Shown here one piece after another: positions 16,893-26,511 of a DNA stretch of 40,262 bases; within the stretch, counting starts at the first letter, position 1, and the number at the start of each line of letters is the position of its first letter. The stretch spans positions 1-40,262 of the forward strand of contig JALXBI010000102.1 of assembly GCA_026991555.1 (NCBI GenBank), written 5' to 3'. Source of the DNA: Candidatus Aminicenantota bacterium (lineage in GTDB: Bacteria; Acidobacteriota; Aminicenantia; S016-38). The position numbers and the translations under genes are program-made. Under the pieces are notes generated by a model. It had not been told where the DNA came from. It saw only the letters and a list, made by a program, of their open reading frames with translations, and ran no database searches.

Positions 16893-17735
16893 CAGGGGTT
16901 TTTGAAAAACCGCCAGGGCCCTGTTTCCGAGGCCGGAAACCCAGGAGAAAAACCAGAGGGGAGGAAGGGCGGCCCTGTAAAGGAGGCGTTTTTCCATCTT
17001 TACCACCCTTGATTTTCCCCATATTTCCCCCCAGGGGGATGGCATCTGCCAGAGACGAAGAAGCCGAAGTCCGAAGATCTCTTCTATTTTCCGAAAGGTT
17101 TTGCGGGAAAATCTCAGAAGATGGTCATCAGGGGATAATCCCAGAAATTTTAATCTTCCTCCGGATAATATATAAAAAAACCTGGAGGAAATATGAAAAA
17201 GGCTATCCTGAATTGGGGTCTCTATAACCAGGAATCCCCCTTTTTTAAGAACCCTTATGGCGTTTTTGAAAAAAAGGGATGGCTCTGGAAGGTGTTCCAC
17301 CAGGTTAAAGGCAAAAACATAATCAAATTCCCCCTCCCTGTAAGCGCCGTCAAGGGTTCCCAGCCTCACCTTTAGCCCCCTTTTTCTTGAAAACTCCACT
17401 GCCCGAGGCGAAATATCACATCCCTCCGCCTCAAAACCCATTTCCCCTGCCACCTTTAAAAATGTTCCTATGCTGCTTCCCACCTCCAAGGCCCTTCCTG
17501 GCCGGCCGCTCACCTTGAGAACTTTGGATAGTATTTTCCTGAATCTGGCCTCAAGTTCCTTTTCCACCTCAAGGTAAATTTCCTCTGCCCAGTAATCTCC
17601 GGGTTCAGTATTCACCCGATCCACCCATAGAAGCCCGCAACCTGGGCAGCGAAGGACATTAAAACCCTTTCCCTTCGCCCAGAGTCTCCCCGGAGTCCCG
17701 CATAGCTTACACCGGTAATTTTCCGTAGAGTTCAA
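16890..17735 (-). CDS. Class I SAM-dependent methyltransferase with N-terminal Cys4 zinc ribbon-like motif
   Basis: CKLCGTPGRLW...CPGCGLLW; ALEVGSSIGTFLKVAGEMGFEAEGCDIS; FDYVFAFNLVEHLPEPSLFFKNAIRVLKKGGFLVIETP. Confidence 0.87.
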   Translation of the reverse strand: MNSTENYRCKLCGTPGRLWAKGKGFNVLRCPGCGLLWVDRVNTEPGDYWAEEIYLEVEKELEARFRKILSKVLKVSGRPGRALEVGSSIGTFLKVAGEMGFEAEGCDISPRAVEFSRKRGLKVRLGTLDGAYREGEFDYVFAFNLVEHLPEPSLFFKNAIRVLKKGGFLVIETPIQDSLFHISSRFFYILSGGRLKFLGLSPDDHLLRFSRKTFRKIEEIFGLRLLRLWQMPSPWGEIWGKSRVVKMEKRLLYRAALPPLWFFSWVSGLGNRALAVFQKPL

Positions 17736-18765
17736 GGAGGGCCTCCTTCATCCTGCTGTAATTATATCTCTTGAGATATATCTCCCTTCCCCTTTTCCCC
17801 ATGGAGAGACGAAGCTCAGGGCTTGAGAGAAGTTTCCTGATCCTTTCTTCCAGGGCCTTTGAATCTCCCTTGGGCACCAAGAATCCGCCCTCTCCGTCCT
17901 TTACCAGCTCCCTCACCCCTCCCACATCCGTGGCAACCACAGGAAGAGCTGCCCTCATGGCTTCAAGGACAGAAAGGGGAAGTCCCTCCCAGTTGGAGGA
18001 AAGGACAAAAATCCCGGCCATAGAAAGAATGCCAGGAATATCCTCCACCTCCCCTGCAAATTCCACCCTGCGGTCAAGGCCTAATTTCCTGGAAAATTCC
18101 TTCACTCTTTGTAAAAGGGGACCATCCCCAACAAGAAGGGCCCTTGCTCCTTCAATTGCCGAAAGGGCTTTAAGCAGGGTAAAGTGGTCCTTTTGCTTGC
18201 TGAATCGGGCCACCGAGACGATTAACTGGCTTTTTTCAGGCTCAGCCAGAAGCTTCACATCCTCAATTCCGTTGGGAAGGTAATAGAGCTTTTCCTCTTT
18301 AATCCCTGCCCTTTTCCCCAGCTCCATATCGTATTTTGAAACGCAGGTTATCTTCCAGGTAAACCGGGATAGGAATTTCTCCAGGGACTTACAAAAATTT
18401 CTCCCCGTCCCAGGGGTAAAACACCAGCCGTGGGCCGTGAAGATTTTAATTCCCGGAATTGCGGGAAGACGGGAAATGGCTCCCGCTTTTGTGGAATGGG
18501 AATGGAGAAGGGAAAATCCCCTTTTCTTGACGAGGTTCCTGAGTTTGTAAAGGGCAGAGAAATCCTTCAAAGGGGAAATTTCCCTTCTAAAGGGAAGGGG
18601 AATGAACTCAATTCCGTTTTTCTCCGCCTCCTTCTCCAGTCTTCCCCCCGGGAAAGCAGCTAAGGAAACCTCAAAGCCCTCCTTAGCAAGTATTTTTGAA
18701 TATTCCAGGGCTATTTTCTGGGCTCCTCCCCATCCGGAAAGGGTAACAAGCTGCAGAACCTTCAT
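17707..18765 (-). CDS. Glycosyltransferase family 4 protein
   Basis: GGAQKIALEYSKIL, HSHSTKAGAISR, VARFSKQKDHFTLLKA, SNWEGLPLSVLEAMRAALPVVATDVGGVREL. Confidence 0.9.
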   Translation of the reverse strand: MKVLQLVTLSGWGGAQKIALEYSKILAKEGFEVSLAAFPGGRLEKEAEKNGIEFIPLPFRREISPLKDFSALYKLRNLVKKRGFSLLHSHSTKAGAISRLPAIPGIKIFTAHGWCFTPGTGRNFCKSLEKFLSRFTWKITCVSKYDMELGKRAGIKEEKLYYLPNGIEDVKLLAEPEKSQLIVSVARFSKQKDHFTLLKALSAIEGARALLVGDGPLLQRVKEFSRKLGLDRRVEFAGEVEDIPGILSMAGIFVLSSNWEGLPLSVLEAMRAALPVVATDVGGVRELVKDGEGGFLVPKGDSKALEERIRKLLSSPELRLSMGKRGREIYLKRYNYSRMKEALLELYGKLPV

Positions 18766-19871
18766 TCCAGAAATCCCATCCCCAGAAAAATCCCTGTAAG
18801 GACTGAACCTATGGAAAATCCTCCCACTACGAAGGTGGAGAAAAGGGAGAGAACGAAAAGGGAGGGGATAAGGGAAATGAGGAAGCGGTGAAGGGAATCC
18901 TTTTTCCTTAGGGAGAAGAAAAATGCTGCCACGAAAAGAAAGAAGTAAAGAACCATCCCCACAAGCCCATACATTATCCCGAAATCAAGGAAGGAATTGT
19001 GGGCGCTGGACCATTTTATGTTGGTTTTAGCAAAAACCATCTTCACCTCTGCCCCCCATCCAGCAACCGGCTCCTCCATTATAAGTTCCCAGGCTAAGGG
19101 CCAGATTACCTCCCTTCCTGTCATACCCTTGCTCAGCTGCAAGAAACCCGGGAAGGCAATTACAAAAGCCAAAAGCAAAGCAAGGAGGGGAAGGAAAAGC
19201 CTGGTTTTTTTCTGAGCCACCTCCACCAGAAGGAAAAGGGCCAAGGCTAAGTAGCCGGCCCTGGAAAAGGAAAGGAAAAGGGCCGCCAAATTGGCTAAGA
19301 AAAGTGCTAAGTGGGAAAATTTTGATGTTTCCCTCCAAAGGTAATAGGAAAGGGCAAAACCCATGAATGCCAGGGCAGAAAAATAATTGGGACCGAAAAC
19401 CAGGGATCTTATAGGTTTTAGCCCCAAGTAGGGGATTCTCATGTTAAACATTATCCCCACCGAGGGAAGGCCTGCCAAGTAAAGCAGAAGAAAAACCACT
19501 CCAGCGATGGAAAAAAGGGAAAGAAAAATTTCCAGAAAAACCAGCGTCTCCTTTCCGGAAAAAACCCTGGCCATGACTACAAAGGCCACATAGGCCCCCA
19601 CGGAATATCCCACGGTCCTTAGGGCAAAACTCCCGCTGACTGAGCCTGAAGCTATGTAAGCTAAGGGCATCCATAAAATGTAAAGAAAAAGGGTAAGATG
19701 TCTCTCGGAAGGAAGATAATAATTTAAAAATCCCAGAGGAAAAAGGAAAATTATTATTACCCCTGGAATGAGGTAGGCAATGGACTGTCCTTTAATAAAA
19801 TAAAGATAAGGAAGGGAAGAAAGAAATACTACCAAAGCTGAAGTTTTAAATAAAAGGGAGGATTTCCTCAT
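18762..19871 (-). CDS. O-antigen ligase/polymerase family membrane protein (start probably 19871, ORF track 19910)
   Basis: Multi-TM; FSRAGYLALALFLLVEV and AGWGAEVK...AHNSFLDFGIMYGLVGMVLYF typical of Wzy_C-type ligases. Confidence 0.8.
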   Translation of the reverse strand: MRKSSLLFKTSALVVFLSSLPYLYFIKGQSIAYLIPGVIIIFLFPLGFLNYYLPSERHLTLFLYILWMPLAYIASGSVSGSFALRTVGYSVGAYVAFVVMARVFSGKETLVFLEIFLSLFSIAGVVFLLLYLAGLPSVGIMFNMRIPYLGLKPIRSLVFGPNYFSALAFMGFALSYYLWRETSKFSHLALFLANLAALFLSFSRAGYLALALFLLVEVAQKKTRLFLPLLALLLAFVIAFPGFLQLSKGMTGREVIWPLAWELIMEEPVAGWGAEVKMVFAKTNIKWSSAHNSFLDFGIMYGLVGMVLYFFLFVAAFFFSLRKKDSLHRFLISLIPSLFVLSLFSTFVVGGFSIGSVLTGIFLGMGFLE

Positions 19872-21000
19872 ACAACCTCTCCGCCAGTTTACCAAGATCC
19901 CTGAGCTCAATAATCTTTCTCCTGGCCTCCTTTTCTTCCCTGCCCGCTAAGGAAAGCACCGCCTGGGCGAAACACCGGGCATCCCAGGGGCAAATTTCAC
20001 CTCCCCCGCAGAGGGAAATAACCTCCACCGTGTCAGGCACCGGGGTGGAGACCACAGGCCTTTCCATAAGGAGGTATTCTAAGGGCTTTATGGGCGAGTT
20101 TGCAACAAGAACTGAATTTAGGGGAAAGGGGGAAAGACCCACCGCCGAGGCCCTTATCAGGGAATAAACTTCGTCCTTGGGAAGAAGGCCTAAGAACCTC
20201 ACCCTATCCCCAAGGCCCATTTCCCGGGCCATTTTAAGGAGCTTTTGGGGATAATCCTCAGGCCTTCCCCATCCAGCTATTACCAGGAGGAATTCCTGAG
20301 GAAGAAGGGAAAGAACCTCAAGCATGAAATGGCTTTTTCTGAAGGGGGAAAGAACCCCCACATAGGAAACAATCTTTTTTCCCTCAAGGGAATATTTCCT
20401 TAAAAATCCCTCCACGGGGTAATCCTCGGGCCTTACCCTTCCGTCTATTCCCTCGGGCAAAACCGCAGTCTTCCTGATCCCCCAGGAAAGAAAATATTCC
20501 TCCATTTTCCTGCTCATGGCTACCGCCAAATCCGCCCTGCGCAAAAGAAAATTCCTCAAAATTCTTCCCGCCCTTCCCCTTAGATAATTTCTCCAGCGCG
20601 AGCCGAAAATTCCCATCTTCGCATAAAGAAGGCTTTCCTCCTCCTTCAGGTGGGATATTCTGTAAAAGAAGGGAATCCCCATCTTTTTTGCGAAAACATA
20701 TCCCTCCCGGGCCATAACCGGATTGTCCCTGACCCATACGAAGGAAATCCTACCTATCCTGGAAAGAACCCTCCTTAAAATTCCCCGAAGTTTTAAGGGG
20801 TAAAGGAGTTCGTTTGAGGAGAGTTTGGGAATGAGGTAAAGGGGATATCCTCTCCAGCTTCTCTCCTCAACTCCCTCAACCTCCCCTGGCATAACCCATA
20901 CAGGGTTTAATCCCCTCCGGGGAAGGTAATAGTTAAAAATAAGGTCCATGGACAAATAGGGGTTTGGAAAGGACTCCCCGCTGAGAAAGAGGAACTTCAT
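19846..21000 (-). CDS. Glycosyltransferase family 4-like protein
   Basis: LSPFRKSHFMLEVLSLL, RVRFLGLLPKDEVYSLIRASAVGLSPFP...SPIKPLEYLLMERPVVSTPV. Confidence 0.85.
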   Translation of the reverse strand: MKFLFLSGESFPNPYLSMDLIFNYYLPRRGLNPVWVMPGEVEGVEERSWRGYPLYLIPKLSSNELLYPLKLRGILRRVLSRIGRISFVWVRDNPVMAREGYVFAKKMGIPFFYRISHLKEEESLLYAKMGIFGSRWRNYLRGRAGRILRNFLLRRADLAVAMSRKMEEYFLSWGIRKTAVLPEGIDGRVRPEDYPVEGFLRKYSLEGKKIVSYVGVLSPFRKSHFMLEVLSLLPQEFLLVIAGWGRPEDYPQKLLKMAREMGLGDRVRFLGLLPKDEVYSLIRASAVGLSPFPLNSVLVANSPIKPLEYLLMERPVVSTPVPDTVEVISLCGGGEICPWDARCFAQAVLSLAGREEKEARRKIIELRDLGKLAERLYEEILPFI

Positions 21001-21746
21001 CTCCTGACTATGTGATCCTCTTCAATCACGAAGTCATGAAAAGCCGAAGGGGCTTTTTCCTGAAGGATTTTCAAAACCTGTATGGCCATCTCCCTTATCT
21101 CCCACTGGGCATGGCGGGAACCCCGAAGCTCAATTATGTGCCTCCACTCCCTGAAATTGGCGGTTATTACTATTTCCGAATAAACCGCATTGGGAAGAAC
21201 GAATCTGGCATCCTCCTTTTTAATTTTCATATTCCTGAGCTTCTCGTAAGCCCTTCTGGCCTCCTCCATGAAGCTCTGGTAAACCTTAAGGGCCTCGGTA
21301 TTTCTCTCTATGGATGGGGGAATCACATAATCAAACTGGGCTTCGTTTACGTACCGCTGGGACTGCTGGGTAAAGGATGCCATCCTGTGGCGAACTAACT
21401 GATGGGTAAAGCTCCTGGACCCTCCTTTAATCCTGAAACTGGCATAGGCGTGCTCAAGAACAGAGAGGTGTCCGCTTCTTATGAGCATTTTTATGAACTT
21501 TTCTGCGGAGTTTTCCCACCTTTGCTCCACCTCGTGCTGTTTTCCTTTGAAATTTACCATGTCCCCTGGCCTGACTTCCTTTAGTTCCGGATACTTCTCC
21601 GTATAGACCAGTTCCTTAAGGCCCTTCAGTTTCAGGATTGGCTCAGGGGTATACCTGTCAAAGGAAAGATAAGCCGTTCTTCCCGCCTCCTCTATTAGCT
21701 TCTCCGCCTCCGGGGTTATGGAAATAAGTTCAACCTTCAAGGACAT
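20997..21746 (-). CDS. thyX: FAD-dependent thymidylate synthase
   Basis: ThyX motif RHRMASFTQQSQRYV; NFREWRHIIELRGSRHAQWEIR. Confidence 0.95.
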   Translation of the reverse strand: MSLKVELISITPEAEKLIEEAGRTAYLSFDRYTPEPILKLKGLKELVYTEKYPELKEVRPGDMVNFKGKQHEVEQRWENSAEKFIKMLIRSGHLSVLEHAYASFRIKGGSRSFTHQLVRHRMASFTQQSQRYVNEAQFDYVIPPSIERNTEALKVYQSFMEEARRAYEKLRNMKIKKEDARFVLPNAVYSEIVITANFREWRHIIELRGSRHAQWEIREMAIQVLKILQEKAPSAFHDFVIEEDHIVRR

Positions 21747-23238
21747 ATTTTATAAACTCCTGGTCCAATTCCCGGCTCAAAGTCTCGAGATAATGGCTGA
21801 GGGGAAAGTCCTCCTCCAAGAAGGGGACCCTTTCCCTTACCCATTCCTTAGCCCTGAGGGTTCCCTTTCCGGGTTTTCCGCCTCTGAGGTCCATGCCCTG
21901 GCAGGCTGCCATAATTTCCGCAGCAAGGACATACTTGGTGTTTTCCGCTATTTTTATTGCCTTTCTTCCGCTCAGGGGAGCCATGCTCACATGGTCCTCC
22001 TGGTTGGCGGAAGTGGGTATGGACTGCAACCCCCCGGGATGGGAAAGGAGCCTGTTCTCCGCAACTAAGGAAGCTGCGGTATACTGGATTATCATGAATC
22101 CGCTGTTAAGCCCAGGTTCCTTTACCAGAAAGGGAGGGAGTCCGTTGTTAAGATTGGGGTCAAGGAGCCTGAATAGTCTCCTTTCGGATATGGAGGCAAG
22201 ATAGGCTAAGGCCATGGAGATGTTATCAGCAGCCAGGGCCACAGGCTGGGCGTGAAAATTTCCCCCAGAAAAAACCCCTTCCTGGAAGACCAAGGGATTG
22301 TCGGTTACGGAATTAACCTCCCCCTCTAAAAGCCTTCTTGCAAAGGAGAGGGCCTCGGTGCTGGCGCCTGCCACCTGGGGATAACACCTTACCGAATATG
22401 GGGCCTGAACCTCACCGCTTCCTCCAGCTATCTCTGAACCCTCTATAAGTTTCCTGACCCATTTTGCTCTTTCCCTCTGTCCCCCTATCTTCCTGAGCCG
22501 GTGTATTCCATCAAAAAGGAAGGAGGTGTTGGAAGCCAAGGCCTCTATGCTCAGGGCAAGGGCTATGTCGGAGATAAATAGAAGCTCCTCCCCCATCTTA
22601 AGGGCAAAAATTGCCAGGGAAGTCGAAAAGGGAGTTCCGTTTATCAGGGAAAGGGCTTCCTTGGCACCGAGCTTTATGGGTTTAAACCCCGCTTTTTCCA
22701 CCGCCTCCTTTCCGTTCATCCTGTGCCAATTTCCGTCCCAGAGGAAAACCTCGGTTAGTTCCGGGAGGGAAAGGGAAAGGGCAAGGGAAGCTAAGGGGGC
22801 AAGGTCACCACTGGCTCCTACAGAGCCGTATTCCTTCATACAAGGGGCAAGTCCTGAGTTCAGGTATTCCGCCAAGGCTAAGGCAAGCTCCTTGGATATT
22901 CCAGAATATCCTGAGGAAAGGGTATGAAGCCTTATAAGGGCCGCAGCCCTGGCTATCTCAGGGGAGACGCATTTCCCTGCCCCGGCATGGTGGCTCTTTA
23001 TCAGGTTCTCCTGAAGTAGCTCTATTTTATCCCTGGGAATTTTCTCAGACGCTAAGGCCCCGAATCCAGTATTAACCCCGTATATGGTCTCCTTCATGTG
23101 GGCCTCAAGCCTTCCCCTTCCCTCCTCAATTTTTTCAAGAACCTCAGGACAGAGGTCCACCTTCATTTCAGGCTTGAGCCCGAATTCAACCACCTGGTCT
23201 AAGGAAAGCTCCTTGCCGCAAAGGACGAGGTTTTTCAT
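21730..23238 (-). CDS. hutH: Histidine ammonia-lyase (MIO enzyme)
   Basis: YGVNTGFGALA, KSHHAGAGKCVS, GSVGASGDLAPLASLALSL (ASG forms MIO). Confidence 0.92.
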   Translation of the reverse strand: MKNLVLCGKELSLDQVVEFGLKPEMKVDLCPEVLEKIEEGRGRLEAHMKETIYGVNTGFGALASEKIPRDKIELLQENLIKSHHAGAGKCVSPEIARAAALIRLHTLSSGYSGISKELALALAEYLNSGLAPCMKEYGSVGASGDLAPLASLALSLSLPELTEVFLWDGNWHRMNGKEAVEKAGFKPIKLGAKEALSLINGTPFSTSLAIFALKMGEELLFISDIALALSIEALASNTSFLFDGIHRLRKIGGQRERAKWVRKLIEGSEIAGGSGEVQAPYSVRCYPQVAGASTEALSFARRLLEGEVNSVTDNPLVFQEGVFSGGNFHAQPVALAADNISMALAYLASISERRLFRLLDPNLNNGLPPFLVKEPGLNSGFMIIQYTAASLVAENRLLSHPGGLQSIPTSANQEDHVSMAPLSGRKAIKIAENTKYVLAAEIMAACQGMDLRGGKPGKGTLRAKEWVRERVPFLEEDFPLSHYLETLSRELDQEFIKYVLEG

Positions 23239-24200
23239 AAATTCCTCCTCAGCTCTAAGGCTGCCCTTTCCGGGGGAACTATATTAACAAAGACCTCTGC
23301 TCCCCACTCAAAGCCAGCAGGTTTTGTGAGGCGGGGTATTATTTCCATCCTCCAGTGATATTCGCCTCCGGAAAAGGGCCTGCTCCTTAACATCATGTTA
23401 AGGCTGGGAAAATCAAGGGCCCTATCCAAGGCCCCCATGATTTTCCTGTAAACCCCAGCCAGCTCCTTAAGAAGTGAATCGTCGGCCTCCTCAAAGGCGG
23501 GAAGGTGTTTTTTGGGCGCTATCCAGACCTCAAAGGGAAAGGCGGAAAAATAAGGGCAGAATACTGCAAAATTTTCGGTCTGGAAAACCAGCCTCTCGCC
23601 TTTAATCTCCCTGTCCATGAGAAGGCACACGGGACATGCTCCCCTTTCCCTGAACTTCTCAAAAACCTTAATTTCCCTCTCTACGCTGTCCGGAAGGAAA
23701 CCTGAGGCGATGAGCTGGGAATGGGGATGAGAGAGGGAGGCTCCTCCCTCGGGGCCGCGATTCTTGAAAACCATAGCAAAGGGATATTCTTTCCTTAGCT
23801 CCCTCAACCTTTCCCTGTAGGTCTTAAGAATAAGAAGGACCTGAGAGGGCTCCATGCTCCCTATGGTATCAAAATGGGAAGGGCTCTCTATTATAACCTC
23901 GTGCACCCCCTTTGCCGGGGCGGAGATAAACGGAACCTCCCCGCTCTGTTTTCCCTCTTCCTCAGGGCCCAGTATGGGATACTTGTTGGGAACCACCCTT
24001 ATCTTCCATCCCCCATTTTCCTCAATTACATAGACCTGGGGAGGGGTCATTTTTTCGTTTCCAGGACAGAAGGGACAGGTTGAGGGGTCTCCCTTGGGTC
24101 TGTATCTGCTTTGCTCAGGAAACTGAAGGGGTCTTTTACCCCTCTCGGAGGATATAACCACCCATCTTTCTTTTATAAAATCCCTTCTCAGCTGCCTCAT
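23235..24200 (-). CDS. galT: Galactose-1-phosphate uridylyltransferase (HIT superfamily)
   Basis: CPFCPGNE, GASLSHPHSQLIASGFLP, CPVCLL, HWRMEIIPRLTKPAGFEWG. Confidence 0.88.
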   Translation of the reverse strand: MRQLRRDFIKERWVVISSERGKRPLQFPEQSRYRPKGDPSTCPFCPGNEKMTPPQVYVIEENGGWKIRVVPNKYPILGPEEEGKQSGEVPFISAPAKGVHEVIIESPSHFDTIGSMEPSQVLLILKTYRERLRELRKEYPFAMVFKNRGPEGGASLSHPHSQLIASGFLPDSVEREIKVFEKFRERGACPVCLLMDREIKGERLVFQTENFAVFCPYFSAFPFEVWIAPKKHLPAFEEADDSLLKELAGVYRKIMGALDRALDFPSLNMMLRSRPFSGGEYHWRMEIIPRLTKPAGFEWGAEVFVNIVPPERAALELRRNL

Positions 24201-24559
24201 ATGAAAACATTCTCGTAGTGTTCAAGGGTAAAACCCTTACCCTCCCCTACCAGGGTTATAACATCAAACCGGCATGGTAAAAGGTCAAGGCCCCGGGAAA
24301 CGAGGAAAACCTGAGCCGCCCGACGGAGCCTCTCTCTTTTCCTGGGGCCGATGGAGTAAACGGGGTCCATGAACTCACCGCTCTTTCTGGTTCTAACCTC
24401 CACGAAAACTATCTCCCCGTCCTTCTCTGCCACTATGTCTAATTCCCCTCCCTTTACCCTGAAATTTCTCGCTATGATTTTATATCCCTTCTTTTTTAAA
24501 TATTTCTCGGCCTCCCTCTCCCCCCTTTTCCCAAGTTCTATTTTTTTATTAGTTTCCAT
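24197..24559 (-). CDS. YraN family (UPF0102) endonuclease-like protein
   Basis: GKRGEREAEKYLKKKGYKIIARNFRVKGGELDIVAEKDGEIVFVEVRTR. Confidence 0.93.
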   Translation of the reverse strand: METNKKIELGKRGEREAEKYLKKKGYKIIARNFRVKGGELDIVAEKDGEIVFVEVRTRKSGEFMDPVYSIGPRKRERLRRAAQVFLVSRGLDLLPCRFDVITLVGEGKGFTLEHYENVFI

Positions 24560-25947
24560 CGAGTTCCTTCCTTTGTATCCTCGAGGATTATCCCCCTCTT
24601 GAAAAGCTCGTCCCTGATGCGGTCAGCAGTAGCATAATCCTTCCTTTTACGGGCCTCCTCCCTCTCCTTTATCATCCTCATAATATCCTCAGGAAGTTCC
24701 TCCACCACCTTCTCGGGAAGCACTGCCAGCACCCTGTCTAAGTCGTAAAGCAGGGCTTTTAGGTTCGCGGCGTCCTGGCTGAAAAGCTCTCCTTCCTCCA
24801 TGGCCTTATTCCCCCACCTTATAAGTTCGAAAATAGCAGCCATGGCCCCTGATATATTGAGGTCATCTGCCAGGGCAAGGGTAAATTCCCTGCGGCACTT
24901 TTCAATCCTTTCCTTAGCCTGCTGGCTTTCACCCTCGGGGAATTTTCTGGTCTCCAGCTCAAAGAGAAAATCGGTTATTCTCTTCAGGGAAGCGGTAGCC
25001 TGATAAAGGGCCTCAAAGGTAAAGTTAAGGGTTTTTCTGTAATGGGTAGTAAGAAGGAGATACCTTATAGCCCTGGGCGAAAACCCCATGGCCAGAAGGT
25101 CCCGCAGGGTGTAGAAATTCCCCTTGGACTTGCTCATCTTCTCGCCTTCCACTATGAGGTGCTGAACATGGAACCAGTAGCGAACGAACTGTTTCCCGGT
25201 ATATGCCTCTGATTGGGCAATTTCGTTCTCGTGATGAGGGAAAATATTGTCCACTCCACCGGCATGTATATCTAAGGTTTCCCCTAAGTATTTCATGCTC
25301 ATGGTGGAGCATTCAATGTGCCAGCCAGGCCTTCCTTCGCCAAAGGGGGAGGGCCAGGAGGGCTCCCCGGGCTTTTTGGCCTTCCACAGGGCGAAATCCC
25401 TTACATCCTCCTTGGTGTATTCGTCCGCATCAATCCTAACCCCGGCCTTCAGCTCCTCGGGTTTAATCTTGGAAAGTTTCCCGTATTCCGGAAAGGCGGA
25501 AATCCTGAAATAGACCGAACCGTCCTTTATATAGGCATAACCCTTATCCAGTAGACCCTGGATTATCTTTATCATGTCCGGTATGGTTTCTGTGGCCCTG
25601 GGGTAGTAGTCAGCCCTATCCAGCCTCAGGGTATCTATATCCTCAAAAAAGGCTTTTTCGTATTTCCTGGTAAACTCCTGAAGGCTAACCCCTTCCCTCT
25701 GGGCTCCTTTTATGGTTTTGTCGTCCACATCGGTGATGTTCATAACATGGAGCACCCTGTAGCCCAGAAACTTGAGAAACCTTTTGAGAAGGTCCTCAGC
25801 CACATAGCTGCGGAAATTTCCTATGTGGGCGTAATCGTAAACCGTGGGGCCACAGGTGTAAAGCTTCACCTCCCCCTCCTTCAGGGGAACGAATTCCTCC
25901 ACCTTTCCTGAAAGGGTGTTGTAAATCCTGAACTTTACATCCTTCAT
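24538..25947 (-). CDS. cysS: Cysteinyl-tRNA synthetase
   Basis: LYTCGPTVYDYAHIGNFR, GWHIECSTMSMKYLG, GEKMSKSKGNFYTLRDLL (KMSKS). Confidence 0.96.
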   Translation of the reverse strand: MKDVKFRIYNTLSGKVEEFVPLKEGEVKLYTCGPTVYDYAHIGNFRSYVAEDLLKRFLKFLGYRVLHVMNITDVDDKTIKGAQREGVSLQEFTRKYEKAFFEDIDTLRLDRADYYPRATETIPDMIKIIQGLLDKGYAYIKDGSVYFRISAFPEYGKLSKIKPEELKAGVRIDADEYTKEDVRDFALWKAKKPGEPSWPSPFGEGRPGWHIECSTMSMKYLGETLDIHAGGVDNIFPHHENEIAQSEAYTGKQFVRYWFHVQHLIVEGEKMSKSKGNFYTLRDLLAMGFSPRAIRYLLLTTHYRKTLNFTFEALYQATASLKRITDFLFELETRKFPEGESQQAKERIEKCRREFTLALADDLNISGAMAAIFELIRWGNKAMEEGELFSQDAANLKALLYDLDRVLAVLPEKVVEELPEDIMRMIKEREEARKRKDYATADRIRDELFKRGIILEDTKEGTRWKLIKK

Positions 25948-26417
25948 AATTTTTCCAGCACCTCCTTGAGCTTAACCACATGCCTTCTCTCTTCCAGGAT
26001 TATTTCCCTGAGGATATCCGCATGCTCCTTTTCCACCGAATCCCACAGGCTATAGAAGAAAAGCAAACTCTGCTTTTCAAACTCAAGGGCTTTTTTTACC
26101 GCTTCCTTCAGGTCCATCTCCTTAACCTTCTCAAAGTCCCAGCCCGAAGCTCTAAATATTTCCGCTTCGGAAAGGGCCCTCAGAAGAGCCCGGGCTTCCT
26201 CTCCCATATCTACTTTCCTCTCCCTTTTCTCGTATTCCTTCTTAAGATTCGTATACTTAACCAGGTGCTTTGCTTCCTCACCCCTGAGCCACTGGAAAAA
26301 TTCTTTAAGTTCAGGGTCCTTAACGGTGTCTACCAGTTTACCGTAAAACTCAATCCCCAATTTTTCCGTTTCTATAGCTGTATCCAGAGCTTCAAGGATC
26401 GAAAATTTCTCCATCAT
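25944..26417 (-). CDS. Ferritin-like di-iron protein (rubrerythrin-type without rubredoxin domain)
   Basis: ALDTAIETEKLGIEFYGKL...GEEAKHL (ExxH), ALEFEKQSLLFFYSL...ILEERRHVVKL (ExxH); SD AAGGAGG. Confidence 0.82.
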   Translation of the reverse strand: MMEKFSILEALDTAIETEKLGIEFYGKLVDTVKDPELKEFFQWLRGEEAKHLVKYTNLKKEYEKRERKVDMGEEARALLRALSEAEIFRASGWDFEKVKEMDLKEAVKKALEFEKQSLLFFYSLWDSVEKEHADILREIILEERRHVVKLKEVLEKL

Positions 26418-26437
26418 TTTTTTCCTCCTTGGTCTTA

Positions 26438-26466
26438 ATTTTACCCGGTTTTAACTAATTCCTCAA
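26438..26466 (-). promoter_or_regulatory. Promoter TTGAGG-N17-TAAAAT for the ferritin/cysS operon
   Basis: Minus strand TTGAGGAATTAGTTAAAACCGGGTAAAATTAAGACCAAGGAGG. Confidence 0.55.
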
Positions 26467-26476
26467 CATTTTACAT

Positions 26477-26504
26477 TTGACTTTAACGACCTCAATGTTA
26501 GTAT
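26477..26504 (+). promoter_or_regulatory. Promoter TTGACT-N16-TAGTAT, 7 nt from ATG at 26512 (predicted leaderless)
   Basis: -35 at 26477-26482, -10 at 26499-26504; no SD before ATG. Confidence 0.55.
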
Positions 26505-26511
26505 TTTTTAT

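Noticed and set aside
16890-26417. Phage, integrative element or defence island
   Set aside because: No integrase, capsid, toxin-antitoxin, nuclease-helicase or other defence signatures; all genes fit metabolism, translation or glycan synthesis.
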